A program made the position numbers and the translations under genes. A DNA stretch of 34,659 nucleotides from an uncultured Akkermansia sp. GTDB taxonomy: Bacteria; Verrucomicrobiota; Verrucomicrobiia; Verrucomicrobiales; Akkermansiaceae. Shown here piece after piece: positions 30,287 through 34,659 of this stretch (positions are counted from its first letter, which is position 1; every line of letters starts with the position of its first letter). A model generated the notes under the pieces. That model was not told where the DNA came from. It made no database searches and saw nothing but the letters and a program-made list of their open reading frames with translations. The stretch covers positions 1 to 34,659 of the forward strand of contig CAJGCY010000007.1 of assembly GCA_904501955.1 (NCBI GenBank), written 5' to 3'.

Positions 30287-32824
30287 TTATTTCGCGGAAG
30301 AAGGGGAAGCAGAGGCGCGGGAATCCCTGCCGGGGCGGGATTGGCGGGGGCGGCCGGGGCGGTGGCGTGGGCCGTGTGGGTTATCACGCATGCGCTGCAG
30401 GCGCTGGCGCAGGGCTTTGGTGCGCTCGTCATCATAATCCTGCAGGAGGGTTCGGATTTCCTCTTCTTGCTGGGAGCGACCTTGCTCATGCTGGGGATGC
30501 ATGGCAACGAGCATCACCAAGCGCTCACGCACCTCCGGAGTAAAGTCCGCACGCTCAGTCAAGAAGGAAAGGATGGCCAAGGTGCGCTCATTCTCCAGAG
30601 CGGCTTGCTCAGACTTCCCCGCTGCAGCCAGTTGCAAGGCGTAGCGATCGCGCACGGTCAAGAAAAACATGATTGCCTCGCTTTCCGTCGGGTTATCCGC
30701 CAGCACGGCTTGAGCATAAGCGGCAGCTCGCACCATATCCACACCTTCCGCCGTATTACGGCCGGGCTGGGTTGCCAAGCGCAAGTACAGGCGCTTAGCC
30801 TGCTCTGAGTCCGGATGCGTTTTGAGAATATCGTCCAACAAAGCAACAGCACTTTTGCCTTCCGGGGATAATTGTTGGCGAAGAGAAGGCGGCAGCCATG
30901 AGGACAAAATCTCTACCCGGTACAGTTGAGCCTGCAAGTTCTCCGGTTTTTCCGCCAGCAGTCGCTGCAACAATGCCACCATGCGCTCCGCCAAGGCATT
31001 TCTACCACCGTCCGGAGTGGACGGCGGGGCTCCGACGGGGCGACTCAGAGGAGCGCCACCCGGACGGCGGCGGGCATGAAGGGGGCGGGCAGATATATTG
31101 CAAGCCAACTGCAAGGCGCGCACCAGTTGCAGGCGCGTCTCAAAATTCGCCCCTTGAGGCACGGTGGCTTCTAAGCCACGCAGCAGGCCGAGCGCCTCCT
31201 CATGGCGGCTTTGTTGACCTTGGGAATAAATGGCCAAGGCAAGGCCGATGGTAGACTCCACATGAGAAAGCGCACCTGGGGTAGAGGACTCCACAACGCG
31301 GCGGAAGTAGGTTTCAGAGGTTTCAAACTCAGCGGTTTGCAGGGCAATGGTCGCGAGAATGGCCGCGGCCTGAGCCACCTTGTCACTACCGTTTTCCGCA
31401 CGGGAAACAAGCTGCTCATAGTAGGGCATGAGGTCCTGCAGCAAGCGGGCATCCGCCGGGGTGGGGCTAAGCAGGGAGTTTTCATCACCGGTGCGGGACA
31501 CCATGGAAGAGAAGATGCGCTGCAAGCAAGCATCCGCAATCTGCGCATTGCGCTCCGCCAAGGCGCGCTGCTCGTTTTCATTGCGCAGGGCAACATCCGC
31601 GCGGCGGGCATTTTGTTCCGCCAGCAAGCGCTGCTCATTCTCGTTTTTCAATGAGCGACTGACACTGGCCAAGCCGATGGAAACGCTGGTGAAAAGCAGC
31701 ACGACGGATACGGCAGCCACGTGACTCCACAGCGCCACGGCAGGGCGACGCTTCATCCACAACACATAGCGGCGCAGGTAAGAGGCAGCGCGGGCTTTCA
31801 CGGGCTCACCGTTCAGGTAGCGTTGCAAATCATCCGCCATGTCCTGCATGGAGGCATAGCGATCCGCCGGTTCATAAGAAATGGCTTTATTGATAATGGC
31901 GCCGATTTCTCCGTAGCCCTTCAGCGGCAAGAGTGAGCCACTGCATATATTCTGCACGAGCTTGCCGGGCTCCGTCTCTTTGAAGACGGGGCGGCGAGCA
32001 ATCAGCTCATACAGGGTCAAGCCCAAACTGTATTGGTCACCGGCGAAAGAGTTGATGCCCTTCATCAGGCGCTCCGGCGCCATGTAGCGCAGGGTGCCGT
32101 CATGGCTCTGGGTTACCAGCGGGGCGTCCTCACCCTCGTTCAGCACGGTTGCGAGACCGAAATCACTGACTTGCAGCACCCCTGAATTATCCAGCAAGAG
32201 GTTGCCGGGTTTCACATCACGGTGCACGACGCCATGCTTGTGAGCAAATGCCAATGCTCGCGCAGCCTGCAAACCGACACGGGCAATGGCTTTCTCATAC
32301 GGCATGTTCGGGAAGGCGACGCCGATGCGCCCTGCGCTGACGCCCTGCCCGTTCACAAGCCCCATCACATAATATCTGTATGGGCCCTCCTGGCCCGCAC
32401 CGAACACCTCTACAATGTTGGTATGGCGCAGCGCGGCAATCACGCGCGATTCATTCTCAAAAGCCTCACTGTGGCGAGGGTCAGAGCTCCACGAGGGAGC
32501 CAAAATCTTCACCGCTACCTCACGGTGCAAGGACTCTTGGCGGGCACGGAATACCGTACCCATACCACCACTACCGATGCGTGCCAGCAAGTGGTAATCA
32601 CCCAAGCGCTCCGGGTAATGCGCCAAGGCCGGAGCAGGCGGCTGCGTGGTGCGGCCCAAGCCTTCCACATCCAGCATGACGGGGAGAATTTCACGCAAAT
32701 CATCAGCGAGCTCAGCATGTTCCGCGGCAAACTCCTCCACAGACACGCGCTCGCCACTACGAACGCGCTCCAAAAAAGCATCTGCCAGCTCTGCCAGCAG
32801 CTCCTCCTTCTCCTCTTCCGTCAT
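30287..32824 (-). CDS. Transmembrane Ser/Thr protein kinase with TPR-like C-terminal region
   Basis: The 845-residue product is a Hanks-type kinase of PknB style. Residues about 1-60 are an acidic helical segment. The kinase domain spans about 76-340: glycine loop IGSGGMGTVF, VAVK with Lys106, HRDVKPGNLLLD with Asp203, DFG with Asp221, and MAPER (249-252). A single membrane helix lies at about 363-386. A coiled-coil with repeated NENEQRxLAExNA follows, then an Ala-rich helical region resembling TPR, a low-complexity Pro/Arg/Gly stretch, and a basic Pro/Arg/Ser tail. The start is the ATG before TEEEKEELL, 17 bases after the sigma factor stop; a longer start would overlap that gene. Pairing with the ECF sigma suggests linked regulation. 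Confidence 0.9.
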   Translation of the reverse strand: MTEEEKEELLAELADAFLERVRSGERVSVEEFAAEHAELADDLREILPVMLDVEGLGRTTQPPAPALAHYPERLGDYHLLARIGSGGMGTVFRARQESLHREVAVKILAPSWSSDPRHSEAFENESRVIAALRHTNIVEVFGAGQEGPYRYYVMGLVNGQGVSAGRIGVAFPNMPYEKAIARVGLQAARALAFAHKHGVVHRDVKPGNLLLDNSGVLQVSDFGLATVLNEGEDAPLVTQSHDGTLRYMAPERLMKGINSFAGDQYSLGLTLYELIARRPVFKETEPGKLVQNICSGSLLPLKGYGEIGAIINKAISYEPADRYASMQDMADDLQRYLNGEPVKARAASYLRRYVLWMKRRPAVALWSHVAAVSVVLLFTSVSIGLASVSRSLKNENEQRLLAEQNARRADVALRNENEQRALAERNAQIADACLQRIFSSMVSRTGDENSLLSPTPADARLLQDLMPYYEQLVSRAENGSDKVAQAAAILATIALQTAEFETSETYFRRVVESSTPGALSHVESTIGLALAIYSQGQQSRHEEALGLLRGLEATVPQGANFETRLQLVRALQLACNISARPLHARRRPGGAPLSRPVGAPPSTPDGGRNALAERMVALLQRLLAEKPENLQAQLYRVEILSSWLPPSLRQQLSPEGKSAVALLDDILKTHPDSEQAKRLYLRLATQPGRNTAEGVDMVRAAAYAQAVLADNPTESEAIMFFLTVRDRYALQLAAAGKSEQAALENERTLAILSFLTERADFTPEVRERLVMLVAMHPQHEQGRSQQEEEIRTLLQDYDDERTKALRQRLQRMRDNPHGPRHRPGRPRQSRPGRDSRASASPSSAK

Positions 32825-32841
32825 GAGCGGGGTGCGGTATA

Positions 32842-33420
32842 TTAAAATTCTTCGTCCTTCAGCAAATCCTGGAAGCGTTTGAGAGCGCGCACGTAGCGGA
32901 TACTGGCGGCTTTCGGGGCGATTTCCAGCACGGCAGCACATTCGTTATTGCTCAACTCCTCAAAATGGCGCAGCTCCAATATCTCACGGTCGGTAGCCGG
33001 GAGTTCCTGCAAAATGCGGCGGGCGAGAGCTTGGCGCTCCAAGCGCACCAAATGCGTACGCGGGCTGGAGATACTGTCCGCAAAGTTAGCCCAAGCATCA
33101 ATGGAGGCATCATCCGCATCATCATCCCACGTGCTCTCCTTCATGGCATCACGCTTGCCGGCAGCCAAATGGCGACGCTCCAAGTCAGTCAGCGTTTGCA
33201 AGGCAATCTTGCGCAACTTGACGAACATGGGCACCTCCGGCTGATTTTGCAGGAAATCCAAGCGCTTGCCACAGGCCAAATAAGCCTCTTGCGCCACGTC
33301 ATCCGCGCAGAGGCGACGCAACATCACTCGCGGCATGCGGGTCGCGAGCAGGCGCACCAAGCGGTCACGGTGCTCCAGCCATATTTCAGCCAACCACAGG
33401 TTTTGAGGTATTTCCGTCAT
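32842..33420 (-). CDS. ECF-type RNA polymerase sigma factor
   Basis: The 192-residue product has the two ECF regions. Sigma2 at about residues 10-90 includes the -10-reading segment (LCADDVAQEAYLACGKRLDFL and MFVKLRKIALQTLTDLERR). Sigma4 at about 130-185 has RILQELPATDREILELRHFEELSNNECAAVLEIAPKAASIRYVRALKRF, a helix-turn-helix for -35 recognition. The linker is Asp-rich (DDDADDASIDAW). It is co-transcribed with the kinase 17 bases downstream, with the ATG at 33420. ECF/Ser-Thr kinase pairs are a known arrangement in Planctomycetes and Verrucomicrobia, where the kinase is thought to control the sigma instead of an anti-sigma. No anti-sigma factor is present here. Confidence 0.9.
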   Translation of the reverse strand: MTEIPQNLWLAEIWLEHRDRLVRLLATRMPRVMLRRLCADDVAQEAYLACGKRLDFLQNQPEVPMFVKLRKIALQTLTDLERRHLAAGKRDAMKESTWDDDADDASIDAWANFADSISSPRTHLVRLERQALARRILQELPATDREILELRHFEELSNNECAAVLEIAPKAASIRYVRALKRFQDLLKDEEF

Positions 33421-33483
33421 GTTCAGAAGCTTCCTGAATGGTAGAACGAAAACCTGTGGCAGAATCTACAGGGAAAAAGGAGC

Positions 33484-34497
33484 TCAATCCGTGAGAGACT
33501 CCTCGCGCAAGTCGCGGCGCATCAGCTCCTCAAGGGCTTGCAGCGCAGGTTTACCGCAGTAAAGAATCTCATACATGGCATCTGTAATGGGGGTACGCAC
33601 ACCGAGCTTGCGCGCAAGCTGGTAAGTGGACAGCGTGTTGGGTATACCCTCCACCACCTGCCCGATGCGGGCTTGGCACTCCTCTACCGGCACCCCCTTG
33701 GCAATCAATCTGCCGGCAGTAAGATTGCGGCTGTGCTCGGAGTAGCAGGTTACCACCAAATCCCCCATACCGGAAAGCCCCATGAAGGTATCCATACGAC
33801 CACCACGTGCCATGCCGATGCGGGTCATCTCCGCCAAGCCACGCGTGGCAAGAGCGGCGCGTGCATTGTCCCCCAAGCCAAGGCCGGCGCAAATACCACC
33901 GGCAAGGGCAAACACATTCTTAATGGCACCACCGAGCTGCATGCTCACCACATCCGTCGTGGTGTATATGCGCAAGTACGGCGTGCTCAGGCGGTGCTGC
34001 ACGGCGCGGGCAATATCCAGATCCGCAAAGCCGATGAGCGTCAGGCTGGGCAGCTCAAGCACGATGTCTTCCGCATGGTTGGGGCCGGAAAGCGCACCGA
34101 CGGGGCAGGAAAGCACGGACTCCAAAATCTCGGTCATGAGCAGGTTCGTATCCTTCTCTATACCCTTGGTGCAGCTCACCACGACGGCATTCTCCGCCAA
34201 ACCAACGGCGGAAAGGCTCTGCGCCACACTGCGCATGGCAACACTGGGCACCACCACAATCACCAACTCTGCACCGGCAACATCTTCCCACTTGCTGGTC
34301 ACCAGCACATTGGAGGGCAGCGGGCGGGCGCCCTTCACCCGGCACAAGCTGTGGCGGGTTTCTCGAATAATGGCGGCTTCCTCCTCGCGGTAGGTCCACA
34401 GCACGACCTCATCCCCGCTGTAGGAGGCAGTAAGAGCAAGGGCTGTACCCCATGCACCACCACCGATAATTGCAGTTTTTTTGTATTGGAAAGACAT
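33484..34497 (-). CDS. gpsA: Glycerol-3-phosphate dehydrogenase (NAD(P)+)
   Basis: GpsA reduces dihydroxyacetone phosphate to sn-glycerol-3-phosphate for membrane lipid synthesis, in the cytosol. The 337-residue product has the nucleotide-binding start AIIGGGAWGTALALT, VIVVVPSVAMR, SCTKGIE, ALSGPNHAEDI, the catalytic-Lys motif QLGGAIKNVFALAGGICAGLG, LSGMGDLVVTC and the C-terminal VVEGIPNTLSTYQLA, all typical. It lies 5 bases after plsY, which uses the product, so the two form a phospholipid entry operon. Confidence 0.96.
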   Translation of the reverse strand: MSFQYKKTAIIGGGAWGTALALTASYSGDEVVLWTYREEEAAIIRETRHSLCRVKGARPLPSNVLVTSKWEDVAGAELVIVVVPSVAMRSVAQSLSAVGLAENAVVVSCTKGIEKDTNLLMTEILESVLSCPVGALSGPNHAEDIVLELPSLTLIGFADLDIARAVQHRLSTPYLRIYTTTDVVSMQLGGAIKNVFALAGGICAGLGLGDNARAALATRGLAEMTRIGMARGGRMDTFMGLSGMGDLVVTCYSEHSRNLTAGRLIAKGVPVEECQARIGQVVEGIPNTLSTYQLARKLGVRTPITDAMYEILYCGKPALQALEELMRRDLREESLTD

Positions 34498-34502
34498 AAA
34501 AT

Positions 34503-34659
34503 TCAGTGAGATTTTTTAGAAAAAGCTTTAGGTTCCGTGCCGTTGCAAAGGCGCACGATGTTGGTTCTGTGTTTCCAGACCACCAAGATGAAGATGAAGC
34601 CAAGCAAGCCCAGCACCATGGAATCCGCCGCACTCATAGCGCCGTCCACCATGTAAAAA
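34503..34659 (-). CDS. plsY: Glycerol-3-phosphate acyltransferase PlsY, C-terminal part (cut by window edge)
   Basis: Only the last 51 or so residues are in the window. They read as a hydrophobic helix (SMVLGLLGFIFILVVW) followed by KHRTNIVRLCNGTEPKAF and the end SKKSH. The KHR-x-NI-x-RL-x-x-GTE-x-K pattern is the C-terminal signature of PlsY, the inner-membrane enzyme that transfers the acyl group from acyl-phosphate to glycerol-3-phosphate. The gene continues beyond 34659 on the minus strand. It is the partner of gpsA downstream. Confidence 0.85.
   Translation of the reverse strand, partial: FYMVDGAMSAADSMVLGLLGFIFILVVWKHRTNIVRLCNGTEPKAFSKKSH

Noticed and set aside
32825..32941. Longer N-terminus for the Ser/Thr kinase (39 more codons)
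   Set aside because: It would overlap the sigma factor coding end, and the extension lacks domain character; the ATG 17 bases after the sigma stop gives the usual acidic N-terminal segment.
34409..34633. 74-codon minus-strand frame at the window end
   Set aside because: It is out of frame with the PlsY C-terminus (KHRTNIVRL...GTEPK), which reads through the same bases and matches a known family and operon partner.

Overview
The window looks like a chromosome segment from a Verrucomicrobiota bacterium, most likely a relative of Akkermansia. This is an inference from gene content: a secreted family GH89 alpha-N-acetylglucosaminidase, many short exported proteins of no clear family, an ECF sigma factor paired with a membrane Ser/Thr kinase, tandem PilB/GspE ATPases, and Kdo synthesis, which points to a diderm envelope. 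No rRNA, tRNA, CRISPR array, phage gene or transposase was seen.

Layout: 1-346 is an intergenic repeat fragment. 347-5112 encodes exported proteins: a small charged protein, a 1074-residue LamG/FG-GAP/HExxH protein, and a thioredoxin-fold protein. 5465-7624 holds dnaB, a small proline-rich lipoprotein-like gene and a small zinc-ribbon gene. 7814-11666 holds pflB, with a strong promoter and a possibly structured leader, and a Sel1-repeat protein. 12124-15927 holds central metabolism: an ArsC/Spx-like protein, transaldolase, UDP-glucose 4-epimerase and malate dehydrogenase. 16663-18786 holds a GltS-type symporter and two small genes that converge and overlap. 18924-20460 is the envelope pair kdsB-uppS. 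20694-26052 is a type IV pilus/type II secretion-like operon of two ATPases, an inner-membrane platform protein and a pseudopilin. 26133-28388 is the GH89 enzyme. 28639-30164 is an AT-rich islet of three unrecognised membrane-protein genes. 30287-33420 (minus) is the ECF sigma/kinase pair. 33484-34659 (minus) is plsY-gpsA, for phosphatidic acid synthesis.

Regulatory layout: sigma70-type promoters with close to 17 bp spacers are easy to see. In five genes the -10 box ends only 6-8 bases before the ATG, which predicts leaderless mRNAs. Shine-Dalgarno motifs are generally weak or absent. GC-rich hairpins, several with clear T tracts, close most operons.

The most unusual non-coding content is a family of intergenic elements with shared imperfect terminal inverted repeats and interchangeable interiors, in three size classes of about 55, 215 and 500 bp. 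The pflB leader is the other candidate for a new RNA element. No single large undescribed multi-gene system was evident.
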